Shown here in pieces: positions 24,931 through 32,601 of a DNA stretch of 38,756 nt. The notes beneath the pieces are model-generated. The model did not search any database and had not been told where the DNA came from. It was given only the letters and a program-made list of their open reading frames with translations. The translations under genes were made by a program, and so were the position numbers. How positions within the stretch are numbered: position 1 is the first letter of the stretch; the number at the start of each line of letters is the position of its first letter. The DNA is from JAZNQN01 sp045590195 (lineage in GTDB: Bacteria; Bacillota; Clostridia; UMGS1883; UMGS1540), in NCBI GenBank assembly GCA_045590195.1, contig JAZNQN010000059.1, positions 1 to 38,756 of the forward strand, written 5' to 3'.

Positions 24931-25731
24931 CTATTTTTGAACTGACCACCGGCACACTCTCGGGCGAATGGCACAATCAGAACATTTTATGCCATCTACT
25001 GCACCGTTATTTAAGCAATCGGCAATAATATCATATCCCTCAGAAAGTTTGTATAAAATAATTTCTGAATTACCAATTTTTATCCTGCGTTCTATTTTTT
25101 TCATAAGCGGGGGATAAATAGGAGTATAATTTATGGGGCATATACCGTCTCTCCAGGACCAGGTATGTGCCTTTTCTATTGTTCCGTTATAAGTTTTTAC
25201 GGGGTAAACCTCGCCTCTTGGATAAAGGCAGGGCGAATTTTCACATGTTTCAACCAAGTGGTGAAAAGTATTGGCTTTATAGCCTGTGCCTATAAGCATA
25301 CAGTATCCGCCATCTTCCATAAGGCGGTAAAGGGGGGAATTTACTCCAAAAGCATCATATTTCTGATGGTCTTTTGTGTAATACTCTTTATTTTTTCCCC
25401 AAACGGCAAATGGGTGGGTAGGGTTTATGCTTCGCAAAACGCCTTCTCTTTTTCGGAAAGTTTCAGGAATTATGCCATTTGTTGTAGGAGTTTTGTTAAC
25501 GTCAAAAATATCTCCATTATAATATGGCTCGCCGTGATTGAAAGAGGGCATCATAAGTGTACCGTCTTCGCCTATAATTTCGCAAATTGCGTCTATAACG
25601 CTGTCGGCTCCGCCTTCTACTTTTCCAAAGCTTTTAAGGGATGAGTGAACAATTATTTTCATTCCATCAAAAAGCCCCAGCTCTTTAAAACCTGATTTTA
25701 AAATTTCTTTTGTAACTAAAGTTTCTGTCAA
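24931..25731 (-). CDS. AAC(3)-family N-acetyltransferase (YokD-like)
   Basis: The 266-residue protein belongs to the aminoglycoside 3-N-acetyltransferase family: IIVHSSLKSFGKVEGGADSVIDAI near 26-49, TLMMPSFNH near 57-65, NPTHPFAVWG near 103-112, and GTGYKANTFHHLVE near 149-162 with the family histidine. Chromosomal members often act on unknown sugar amines. Context beside sugar-acid genes supports metabolism over resistance, by inference. A cysteine-rich tail (CSDCAIRPRVC) is unusual. The start is TTG at 25731, chosen for AAGGAG eight bases before and the promoter at 25766. Confidence 0.85.
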   Translation of the reverse strand: MTETLVTKEILKSGFKELGLFDGMKIIVHSSLKSFGKVEGGADSVIDAICEIIGEDGTLMMPSFNHGEPYYNGDIFDVNKTPTTNGIIPETFRKREGVLRSINPTHPFAVWGKNKEYYTKDHQKYDAFGVNSPLYRLMEDGGYCMLIGTGYKANTFHHLVETCENSPCLYPRGEVYPVKTYNGTIEKAHTWSWRDGICPINYTPIYPPLMKKIERRIKIGNSEIILYKLSEGYDIIADCLNNGAVDGIKCSDCAIRPRVCRWSVQK

Positions 25732-25765
25732 AATAAATTCTCCTTACTGTTATTGGCATAATAAA

Positions 25766-25794
25766 ATTTTAACACATATGAATAAAAAAATCAA
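25766..25794 (-). promoter_or_regulatory. Promoter of the AAC(3)-like gene
   Basis: Minus-strand TTGATT (25789-25794), 17 bp, TAAAAT (25766-25771). Confidence 0.65.
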
Positions 25795-25819
25795 ACACCT
25801 TTTTTATTTGTGATTGATT

Positions 25820-25848
25820 TTGATTTTTTAATGATGTATAATTATAAT
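25820..25848 (+). promoter_or_regulatory. Promoter of the glycosidase-like gene
   Basis: TTGATT (25820-25825), 17 bp, TATAAT (25843-25848). The leader of about 130 bases holds a second TATAAT at 25951-25956 without a good -35. The rest of the 257-bp gap shows no gene. Confidence 0.55.
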
Positions 25849-25988
25849 AGAATAATTGAAAAGCGAAAAACAACACTTATTTTAAAGCTCGCGGAATATA
25901 GTTAAAAAAACACGTAATATAAGAGGTTTTTTTAAGGGGTACACTGTGATATAATGTTTTTTAACAAATGCATAAAGGAGATGCTGTA

Positions 25989-27599
25989 ATGATATTTTTT
26001 CACGGATACAGACCGGAAACATGGGAACCTATGGTAAAGGCAGGACTTATAAGAGAAAACGCAGGCATTCGTTTTTGCCAGAACATAGCATTAAGAGACG
26101 AACTTAAATTTAATAACCTTGCAAAAAAAGGCAGCAAGCTTTACGAGATTTTAAAAGAAAATAAATATCCGCTTTATATAGACCGCTTGCAGGGCGGATG
26201 CTACATAGATAATTACCCATACGACAAAGAACTTTTAGCTGAATATAAAGCGCTGCTCGGAGAAAACTTTTATGGTTTTCAGATGCACGAGTGGCTTTCA
26301 AACTACAGGTTTGATGCTTTAATTAAGCTTAAAGACATACCGGCAGACAAGTGGACTGCTGAAAATATTGAAAATGAACTTTTTGAAAAGTATGGTCGCG
26401 ACCACCTGTTTTTAGAGGCTATGACACTTGAGGAAATAGTTGAGGCAGGAAAGCCTGAAACACTTGAAAAGTTTTATAATAATATGACTACCATTTTCAA
26501 AAAAAGACAGAAAATTGGCGAGCTTATTCCTTGTGATAGCGGATTTTTGGCGTATGAGTACGAACTTTCAAACGGCGTAAAACGCATAATGCCCGAAGTA
26601 GGGGCACAAACTCCCGATGCTAGAATACAAATTTGCTATGCAAGGGGTATGACAAGGGGCGAGGGCAAAAGCTTCGGCGTTTATTACGAACCCTGGGGCG
26701 GCGAACCTTTTTCAACATGTATGTATAACAGCAAAAACGAGTGGGGAATTGGCGAAGATTGCGATTTTCCTTACGAGCCAAAGGGCGCAAACGGTGGCAG
26801 CTCACGCTCACTTCAAAGACGTTTGTTTTTATATTCATATCTCAGTAATGCACAGTTTATTTCAGAAGAATGGGGGCTTTACAATACGTTTTCTGCGGGC
26901 GAGGAATTTAAATTGTCGCCTTACGGACAAGTAAAAAAAGATTTTCTTGATTTTATGGATAAATATGCCGACGTGGGTGACAAGGTTGTTCCTATGGCGG
27001 CAGTACTGCCAAAAGAACTTCCTGTTTTAAATAACTGCCATAATGAAGGTGATTTTCTTGGCTTCCCTGTAGAATCCGACAAACTTGCAAAAGCTAAAAG
27101 AGGTGTCAGAGAAATTTTTGCATCATACGAGCCGATGGTTGGTAGTGAACACGAGATAAGACCATTTAAAAATACCGATATTCCTGACGCTTTAGATTTG
27201 CTTAACAGAGATGACAGCTTGCTCAAAAAGTACGAATATGTTGTTGACCTTACAAGCGATTGTGATTTTTCGGAAAAACATACAAATATTTGCGAAATAA
27301 AAGATATTTGCGAAAAACTTCGCCAAATACTTCCATGCTATGTTGAAAGAGGACTACACTGGATGATTAACGAGTGCAAAAACGGCGGATATTATCTTAC
27401 AATTTTTAATCACAGCGGCGTTATGAGAAGTGCCGAAAAAGGCGAATATACCTTGCCTGAGGCTGACAAAACAGTAGAAATTACTTTTAAGGAAAATGCA
27501 AGGCCTGCTCTTTTAGAGGGAAATGGCGAACTTTTGTGCGAAAATGGCAAATACTTTGCCGCAGTTCCTGCAGGGGAATTTGTGTTTATAAAGTTTTAA
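25989..27599 (+). CDS. Unassigned protein, probably a TIM-barrel glycoside hydrolase
   Basis: I do not recognise a named family. The 536 residues look like an alpha/beta barrel (about 1-400) followed by a beta module (about 455-536). FYGFQMHEWLSNYRFDAL (94-111), YYEPWGGEPF (232-241) and FISEEWGLYNTF (290-301) put acidic residues E234 and E293/E294 at the ends of predicted strands, as in retaining glycosidases. No signal peptide or membrane segment is visible, so it should act in the cytosol. The start at 25989 has AAAGGAG eight bases upstream. It probably works on the oligosaccharide that feeds the nearby sugar-acid operon. This is inference from context. Confidence 0.6.
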   Translation: MIFFHGYRPETWEPMVKAGLIRENAGIRFCQNIALRDELKFNNLAKKGSKLYEILKENKYPLYIDRLQGGCYIDNYPYDKELLAEYKALLGENFYGFQMHEWLSNYRFDALIKLKDIPADKWTAENIENELFEKYGRDHLFLEAMTLEEIVEAGKPETLEKFYNNMTTIFKKRQKIGELIPCDSGFLAYEYELSNGVKRIMPEVGAQTPDARIQICYARGMTRGEGKSFGVYYEPWGGEPFSTCMYNSKNEWGIGEDCDFPYEPKGANGGSSRSLQRRLFLYSYLSNAQFISEEWGLYNTFSAGEEFKLSPYGQVKKDFLDFMDKYADVGDKVVPMAAVLPKELPVLNNCHNEGDFLGFPVESDKLAKAKRGVREIFASYEPMVGSEHEIRPFKNTDIPDALDLLNRDDSLLKKYEYVVDLTSDCDFSEKHTNICEIKDICEKLRQILPCYVERGLHWMINECKNGGYYLTIFNHSGVMRSAEKGEYTLPEADKTVEITFKENARPALLEGNGELLCENGKYFAAVPAGEFVFIKF

Positions 27600-27623
27600 A
27601 ATGCTATCAAAAGAGGTGTAAAA

Positions 27624-28400
27624 ATGAAAGCAATTATAACAGGTGCAACATCGGGAATAGGAAGAGATATGGCAAGAGTTTTATCTAAAATGGGGTACGA
27701 CATTTTGGCCGTTGGAAGAAGAGAAGAAAGGCTTTTGGAGCTTAAAGCAGAGCTTTTAACTAATGTTGAAACCATAGTTTGCGATGTAACCGATATAGGT
27801 CAGTGCAAGGCTCTTTGCGAAAGGGCAGAAGAGGTTGATATTCTTATTAACTGTGCAGGTTTTGGAGTTTTTGGAAAATTTTCAGAAACAAGCCTTGAAA
27901 AAGAGCTTGAAATGCTTGATACTAACACTCGTGCAGTACATATTCTTACAAAAGAGTTTGCCGCCGCTTTCAGTAAAAAAGGCGGTGGATACATACTTAA
28001 TGTGGCATCCCTTGCGGCATTTTTCCCGGGGCCTTTGTTTGGGGCATATTATGCTTCAAAGGCTTATGTTTTAAGGCTTTCGCAGGCAGTTGCCGAAGAA
28101 ATGAGAAAAGATAAAACAAATGTAAAAATAAGCGTACTTTGCCCGGGACCTGTTAAAACAGAGTTTGAAGACAGGGCCAATGTTTTCTTTGGCACAGGAG
28201 AAGAAGGTATTGCACGTAATATAATACTTAAAAGCCCTTATGTTGCCAAATATGCCATAGATAAAATGTTTAAAGGAAAAGAAGTAATAATTCCCGGCAC
28301 CCTTATGAAAATTGCCGTTTTTATGAGGCACTTGCTGCCTGATAAACTTCTTTCAAAAGCGGTGTATTTTATACAGAGTAAGAAAATGGTAAAAAGATAA
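27624..28400 (+). CDS. Short-chain dehydrogenase/reductase (YqjQ/DltE type)
   Basis: The 258-residue enzyme has AIITGATSGIGRDMA (cofactor loop), NCAGFGVFGKF near 75-85, a serine in LNVASLAAF and the catalytic YYASKAYVL near 146-154. A basic, hydrophobic C-terminus (MKIAVFMRHLLPDKLLSKAVYF) suggests membrane contact, as in the DltE/YqjQ group. Substrate unknown. It follows the glycosidase-like gene by 24 bp with AAGAGGTG as ribosome site. Its stop lies only 9 bp before the left direct repeat of the next cassette, and no terminator of its own is visible. Confidence 0.88.
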   Translation: MKAIITGATSGIGRDMARVLSKMGYDILAVGRREERLLELKAELLTNVETIVCDVTDIGQCKALCERAEEVDILINCAGFGVFGKFSETSLEKELEMLDTNTRAVHILTKEFAAAFSKKGGGYILNVASLAAFFPGPLFGAYYASKAYVLRLSQAVAEEMRKDKTNVKISVLCPGPVKTEFEDRANVFFGTGEEGIARNIILKSPYVAKYAIDKMFKGKEVIIPGTLMKIAVFMRHLLPDKLLSKAVYFIQSKKMVKR

Positions 28401-28409
28401 TTTTTAAGG

Positions 28410-28424
28410 CCTGACTTGACACGA
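28410..28424 (+). repeat. Left copy of the 15-bp direct repeat bounding the cassette
   Basis: CCTGACTTGACACGA is identical to 30964-30978. Just inside it, 28431-28439 holds an imperfect inverted copy (TTGTGTCGA type), and four degenerate 10-bp units ending in AAT run through 28434-28474. Confidence 0.7.
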
Positions 28425-28498
28425 GTAAGAATTGTGTCGAATGATGTGGAATGATGCCAAATAGTGTTGAAATATGAAATTAAAAGGAGTTGAGTATT

Positions 28499-30391
28499 AT
28501 GGCAGAAAAGAAAGAAAAAAGATATGTGAGCGGTAATGCTCAACTTATGGCTGAATGGAATTGGGAAAAGAATAATGAACTACAATTTAATCCCGAAACA
28601 TTAACTCTTGGTAGCGACAAAAAAGCTTGGTGGAAGTGTAGCAAGGGACACGAGTGGCAAACGTCGATATCACATAGAAATGGTGGACGCAAATGCCCAT
28701 ATTGCTCAGGTCGATACGCCTTGAAAGGTGAAAATGATTTGCAAACGGTTAATCCAAGTTTAGCAAGTGAATGGAATTATGAAAAGAATAGTGGATTAAC
28801 ACCTATGGATGTAATGCCTAATAGTGATAAAAAAGTATGGTGGAAGTGTAGTAAAGGACACGAATGGCAGGCTACGATAGGTAGCAGGCATAAAGGAAGC
28901 GGCTGCCCATATTGCTCTGGCAGAAAAACACTAAAAGGTTATAACGATTTACAAACGATCAATCCTGCAGTAGCAAAAGAATGGAATTATGAAAGAAATG
29001 GTGATTTAAATCCTGAACATTTCACAGCAAGTAGCAATAAAAAAGTATGGTGGAAGTGTAGCAAAGGTCATGAATGGCAAACTACGATAAACAGCAGAAA
29101 TGATGGGTGTGGCTGTCCTGTTTGCAGTTCCGAACGAAAAACATCTTTTCCCGAATATGCGATTGTATATTATCTCAAAAAATATGGTTTAGAAGCGATA
29201 CACACATATAAAGAAAAAGGTTATGAACTTGATGTTTTTATCCCTTCAAAAAAAGTTGCAATCGAATATGATGGGTATCTTTGGCACAAAAATAGAACAA
29301 AACATGATTTAGATAAAAACCAAAAATGCTTAAATGATGGGATAAAATTATACAGAATTAGAGAGGGATTGCACCGGTTAAACGATAGTTCTTTGGATTA
29401 TGTTGTTCACAAAACTCAAAAAGATTTATCCTTTGTGCTTGAAAAAGTTTTAAGTGAAATAATTGGAATGGGCATTCTTATTGACTTGAATAGAGATGCA
29501 ATTGCTATAGAAAACTTACGGGAATTAACAGAAAAGGAAAATTCACTTTTGTTTTCCAATCCTGAAATTGCAAAAGAATGGAATTATGAAAAGAACGGCA
29601 ATTTGAAACCTGAGCATTTTGCATCAAATAGCAATAAAAAAGTATGGTGGAAGTGCAACAAGGGGCACGAATGGCAATCGAAAATAAGTCATAGAAACAA
29701 TGGAATCGGATGTCCATATTGTTCAAACCAAAATGTTTTAAAAGGCTACAACGATTTACAAACGCTTAATCCAATTTTAGCAAACGAATGGGATTATGAT
29801 AAAAACGGTGAAATAACACCAGATATGGTTACATTAGGTAGCACGAGAAAAGTATGGTGGAAGTGCAACGAAGGACACGAATGGCAAGCTTTGATAAATA
29901 ATAGAACCAAAGGACGTGGATGTCCGTATTGCTCAGGTAGGTACGCTATTAAAGGTTATAATGATTTACAAACAGTTAATCCAACTTTAGCAAAAGAATG
30001 GAACTATGAGAATAATAATGGATTAACCCCTGCGGATGTAACGCCTAATAGCGATAAAAAAGTATGGTGGAAGTGTAGCGAAGGTCACCAATGGCAAGCT
30101 ACGATAGGGAGTAGGAATAAAGGAAGTGGCTGCCCATATTGTTCAGGTAAAAAAGCTTTGCCAGGTTATAATGATTTACAAACAGTTAATCCGGCATTAG
30201 CAAAAGAATGGAATTATGAAAAGAACAACGGTTTAGCACCATCAGATGTAAAGCCTAATAGTGATAGAAAAGTATGGTGGAAGTGTGGCAACGGACATGA
30301 ATGGCAGGCGATTATTGGAAATAGAAATAGAGGAAACGGATGTCCGCAATGCGCGAAAGAAAAGCGAAGTAAGAAAAAGGAGATATTTTAA
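28499..30391 (+). CDS. Seven-repeat zinc-ribbon protein with embedded PD-(D/E)XK/Vsr-like nuclease
   Basis: The 630-residue protein contains seven ~70-residue zinc-ribbon units of the PF14311 (DUF4379) type. Each has EWNYEKN, KVWWKC, GHEWQ and GCPYC, giving ligands such as C47/H51/C66/C69 and C596/H600/C615/C618. Between unit 3 and unit 4 (about 211-345) sits a nuclease-like domain: E219 in FPEYA, D245 in YELDVFIP, E256 and D258 in VAIEYDGYLWH with H263, then KLYRIREGL, as in Vsr/DUF559 endonucleases. It should bind and cut DNA; the target is unknown. Start ATG 28499 has GGAG nine bases upstream. It is followed by one base before the next ATG. Base and codon usage look more A/T-biased than in neighbours. 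No membrane or signal segment. Confidence 0.85.
   Translation: MAEKKEKRYVSGNAQLMAEWNWEKNNELQFNPETLTLGSDKKAWWKCSKGHEWQTSISHRNGGRKCPYCSGRYALKGENDLQTVNPSLASEWNYEKNSGLTPMDVMPNSDKKVWWKCSKGHEWQATIGSRHKGSGCPYCSGRKTLKGYNDLQTINPAVAKEWNYERNGDLNPEHFTASSNKKVWWKCSKGHEWQTTINSRNDGCGCPVCSSERKTSFPEYAIVYYLKKYGLEAIHTYKEKGYELDVFIPSKKVAIEYDGYLWHKNRTKHDLDKNQKCLNDGIKLYRIREGLHRLNDSSLDYVVHKTQKDLSFVLEKVLSEIIGMGILIDLNRDAIAIENLRELTEKENSLLFSNPEIAKEWNYEKNGNLKPEHFASNSNKKVWWKCNKGHEWQSKISHRNNGIGCPYCSNQNVLKGYNDLQTLNPILANEWDYDKNGEITPDMVTLGSTRKVWWKCNEGHEWQALINNRTKGRGCPYCSGRYAIKGYNDLQTVNPTLAKEWNYENNNGLTPADVTPNSDKKVWWKCSEGHQWQATIGSRNKGSGCPYCSGKKALPGYNDLQTVNPALAKEWNYEKNNGLAPSDVKPNSDRKVWWKCGNGHEWQAIIGNRNRGNGCPQCAKEKRSKKKEIF
28730..30350 (+). 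repeat. 210-bp tandem coding repeats inside the zinc-ribbon gene
   Basis: The seven ribbon units recur every 70 codons (210 bp) except where the nuclease domain is inserted, and adjacent units share long near-identical DNA stretches (for example AATGATTTACAAACGATC- and AATGATTTACAAACAGTT-like copies). Such repeats are prone to unit gain and loss by recombination. Confidence 0.7.
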
Positions 30392-30392
30392 A

Positions 30393-30764
30393 ATGCAAAA
30401 GTCAAAGCACCTAAATAAAAAATACTTTACAACAGGCGATGGAATAACTGTTGTTAGTAGAGATTACACTTGTGCAGATTTTAAATATGAAGTTCTAAAA
30501 GAAGAAATTGAAGTGTTTCAAAAGGAATTATCAGAAGAATTTGATGTGATGGTCGCGTTGGCATCTTTTGGATCACAGATGATTATGCAGGTCACAGATA
30601 TTGGTTATCAAAATCCGGATGTACTGTTCTTTTATGGATTTTACAATGGGCAGAAAGCACAATTGATACAGCATGTTTCACAGTTGAGTTTTATACTATT
30701 GGCAGTAAAAAAAGAAGAACCAGAGAGAAAGCCAAACAGGATTGGATTTATAACCGAGGAATAA
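30393..30764 (+). CDS. Small DUF6173-like protein paired with the nuclease gene
   Basis: The 123-residue acidic protein shows FDVMVALASFGSQMIMQVTDIGYQNPDVLFFYGF and AQLIQHVSQLSFILLAV. From memory these resemble the DUF6173 family of clostridial and phage proteins, but I could not check. No catalytic motif, signal or membrane segment is evident. The ATG at 30393 has AAAGGAGATATTTTAAA before it and starts two bases after the nuclease stop, so the two are almost certainly co-translated. A regulator, inhibitor or target-recognition partner is possible; function unknown. Confidence 0.7.
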   Translation: MQKSKHLNKKYFTTGDGITVVSRDYTCADFKYEVLKEEIEVFQKELSEEFDVMVALASFGSQMIMQVTDIGYQNPDVLFFYGFYNGQKAQLIQHVSQLSFILLAVKKEEPERKPNRIGFITEE

Positions 30765-30766
30765 AC

Positions 30767-30962
30767 ACTTGACACAAATCCATTATGTTTTACTTGTGTC
30801 AAGTCTATACAATTTAAAAGATTAGTTTGCCGATTTATAATATTTACATATACTATCGGATGCGAGAAAATCCAATATTCTCGCGGGTTCTAAAGAAAAG
30901 TGCTTTAGAAAAAACAGTTGAAAAAATAGGAGAAAGTTAGTAGGCCCTATTATTCACTGTTC
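30767..30962 (+). ncRNA. Candidate structured RNA downstream of the nuclease pair
   Basis: This 270-bp gene-free gap contains consecutive perfect hairpins: 30767-30777 with 30794-30804 (ACTTGACACAA and complement), 30862-30868 with 30878-30884 (GCGAGAA), and 30888-30895 with 30903-30910 (TTCTAAAG). Arms AGGAGAA and TTCTCCT follow at about 30938-30966. The first is not followed by T-runs, so this is more than a terminator. It could be a structured RNA or recombination site; expression is unproven. Confidence 0.4.
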
Positions 30963-30963
30963 T

Positions 30964-30978
30964 CCTGACTTGACACGA
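30964..30978 (+). repeat. Right copy of the 15-bp direct repeat
   Basis: Exact second copy of CCTGACTTGACACGA, 2,554 bp from the left copy. The flanks differ at once on both sides, so the identity is confined to 15 bp. Confidence 0.7.
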
Positions 30979-31001
30979 ACCGAATAAAACTAGCAAATAT
31001 T

Positions 31002-31032
31002 AAAAAAGGCTCCCTTTTATCAAGGGAGCCTT
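31002..31032 (-). terminator. Intrinsic terminator of the pxp operon
   Basis: AAGGCTCCCTT (31006-31016) pairs with AAGGGAGCCTT (31022-31032) around a 5-nt loop. On the minus strand it is followed by TTTTTT, just after the pxpA stop. Confidence 0.9.
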
Positions 31033-31037
31033 AATGT

Positions 31038-31796
31038 TTAGACAAGTGGTTTAATTTCAATGCCTTCGCTCTTTAGAGTATCGCTTATTTTCTTTACGAA
31101 AAGGAGAGCTTTTTCGCTATCGCCATGAACGCATACAGAGTCGGGAACTATTTCAATTTCTTTTCCCGAAATTGTTGTAACGCGGTTTTCTTTAATCATT
31201 CTTACAACTCTTGATACGGCTTCGTCTTCGTCTTTTATCATTGCGCCTTCTTTAGTGCGGGCAACAAGTGTGCCGTCGTCTTCATAGGCTCTGTCGGCAA
31301 AAACTTCGGCCGCATAGGGGAGGCCTATTTTTTTAGCCTCGGCAATCATAGCACTGTTTGCAAGACCCATTAAAATAAGAGAGGGGTTATAGTTATAAAT
31401 GGCTTTGCAGATAGCGGCTGCCAGAGCGCTGTCTTTAGCTGCCATATTGTAAAGAGCGCCGTGAGGCTTTACGTGCTGCAGTTTTACGCCCTGTGATTTA
31501 CAAAAAGCATCAAGTGCGCCAACCTGATATGTAATCATATTAGCGGCATCTTCGGGAGAAACTGCCATATTGCGCCTGCCAAAGCCTACTAAATCATTAA
31601 AACCGGGATGTGCGCCGATAGCAGTACCGTTTTCTTTACAAATAGCAATTGTTTTTGCCATAACAGTAGGGTCGCCGGCGTGAAAACCGCAGGCAACATT
31701 TGCGGAAGATACAAGGGAAATTATGTCTGCATCTCTGCCAATTTTATATGCGCCAAAGCTTTCGCCAAGGTCGCTGTTTAAATCTATTTTATACAT
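31038..31796 (-). CDS. pxpA: 5-oxoprolinase subunit A (LamB/YcsF family)
   Basis: The 252-residue protein opens with MYKIDLNSDLGESFGAYKIG and contains SANVACGFHAGDPTVM near 31-46, GAHPGFNDLVGFGRR near 61-75 and VKPHGALYNMA near 109-119, all signatures of LamB/YcsF. With PxpB and PxpC it forms the ATP-dependent bacterial 5-oxoprolinase that opens 5-oxo-L-proline (pyroglutamate) to glutamate. It is the last gene of the operon, 4 bp after the DUF1445 gene, whose 3' end supplies its ribosome site (AGGACTG). Confidence 0.93.
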   Translation of the reverse strand: MYKIDLNSDLGESFGAYKIGRDADIISLVSSANVACGFHAGDPTVMAKTIAICKENGTAIGAHPGFNDLVGFGRRNMAVSPEDAANMITYQVGALDAFCKSQGVKLQHVKPHGALYNMAAKDSALAAAICKAIYNYNPSLILMGLANSAMIAEAKKIGLPYAAEVFADRAYEDDGTLVARTKEGAMIKDEDEAVSRVVRMIKENRVTTISGKEIEIVPDSVCVHGDSEKALLFVKKISDTLKSEGIEIKPLV

Positions 31797-31800
31797 AATA

Positions 31801-32589
31801 TCAGTCCTTCAAAAGTGAATTTTTAACATCGGTAATAAACATATGTCCCGGTGCGTGGGAAATTGCAATGGGTGGTTTTGCGCTCATAACAACCGACTGT
31901 GGTGTAACGCCGCAGCACCAGAAAACAGGAATTTCGCCTTCTTTAACTGTTACTGCATCGCCAAAATCAGGTTTCATAATATCTTTAATGCCAATTTCTT
32001 CAGGATTGCCAAGATGAATTGGTGCGCCGTGAACTCTTGGCATAGAAGATGTAATGCTAATAGCTTTAATTGCCTGGTCGGCAGGCATAGGGCGCATACT
32101 AACAACAGTTTTGCCATGGAAAATGCCGGCAGGCTCTGTTTCAATACTTGTAAGGAACATAGGAACATTTTTGCCTTCTTCAATATGCCTTACAGGAACA
32201 TCTGCCGCCAATAACTCGCCCTCGAAAGAGAATGAGCAGCCAATTAAAAAGTAAACAAAATCGTCTCTCCAAAGATGGGAAACATCTGTGTATTCGCCTG
32301 TCATAACGCCGTTTTCCCACACGCGGTATTTAGGAATATCGGTTGCAATATCGCCTTTGCCTGATGCCATTTTGTTTACAAGGCGACTTCCAACATCGCC
32401 AACTTCAAGTACAGGGCAGGATTTGGGATTTCTCTGTGTAAAAAGCAAAAAGTCATATGCCTGCTCCATTGGAAGTACCAAAAGGTTTCCCTGGGCATAG
32501 CCATCGCACATACCCGATGTCTGACCTGTTATTTTACCTTCTCTGATAAGGGCTCTTACCTCGGAAGGTGACATTTTTGAATAATCCAT
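31801..32589 (-). CDS. DUF1445 putative hydro-lyase (YcsI family), N-terminal-half homologue of D-glutamate cyclase
   Basis: The 262-residue protein starts SPSEVRALIREGKITGQTSG and includes GYAQGNLLVLP, DVSHLWRDDFVYFLIGCSFSFE and the final ISHAPGHMFITDV, typical of the YcsI/DUF1445 family. In animals this family forms one part of mitochondrial D-glutamate cyclase, which makes 5-oxo-D-proline from D-glutamate. Its place between pxpA and pxpC, with a separate DUF4392 gene at the operon head, supports a role in supplying or handling oxoproline. The activity of the bacterial protein alone is not established. Ribosome site GAGGTG before ATG 32589. Confidence 0.9.
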   Translation of the reverse strand: MDYSKMSPSEVRALIREGKITGQTSGMCDGYAQGNLLVLPMEQAYDFLLFTQRNPKSCPVLEVGDVGSRLVNKMASGKGDIATDIPKYRVWENGVMTGEYTDVSHLWRDDFVYFLIGCSFSFEGELLAADVPVRHIEEGKNVPMFLTSIETEPAGIFHGKTVVSMRPMPADQAIKAISITSSMPRVHGAPIHLGNPEEIGIKDIMKPDFGDAVTVKEGEIPVFWCCGVTPQSVVMSAKPPIAISHAPGHMFITDVKNSLLKD

Positions 32590-32601
32590 TTATTACACCT
32601 C

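Noticed and set aside
28414..28445. SigA promoter for the nuclease gene using TTGACA in the left repeat
   Set aside because: The -35 is perfect but no acceptable -10 lies 16-18 bp downstream.
28730..30350. Regularly spaced repeats resembling a CRISPR array
   Set aside because: The 210-bp period is in frame and codes for zinc ribbons; there are no short identical repeats with unique spacers anywhere in the window.
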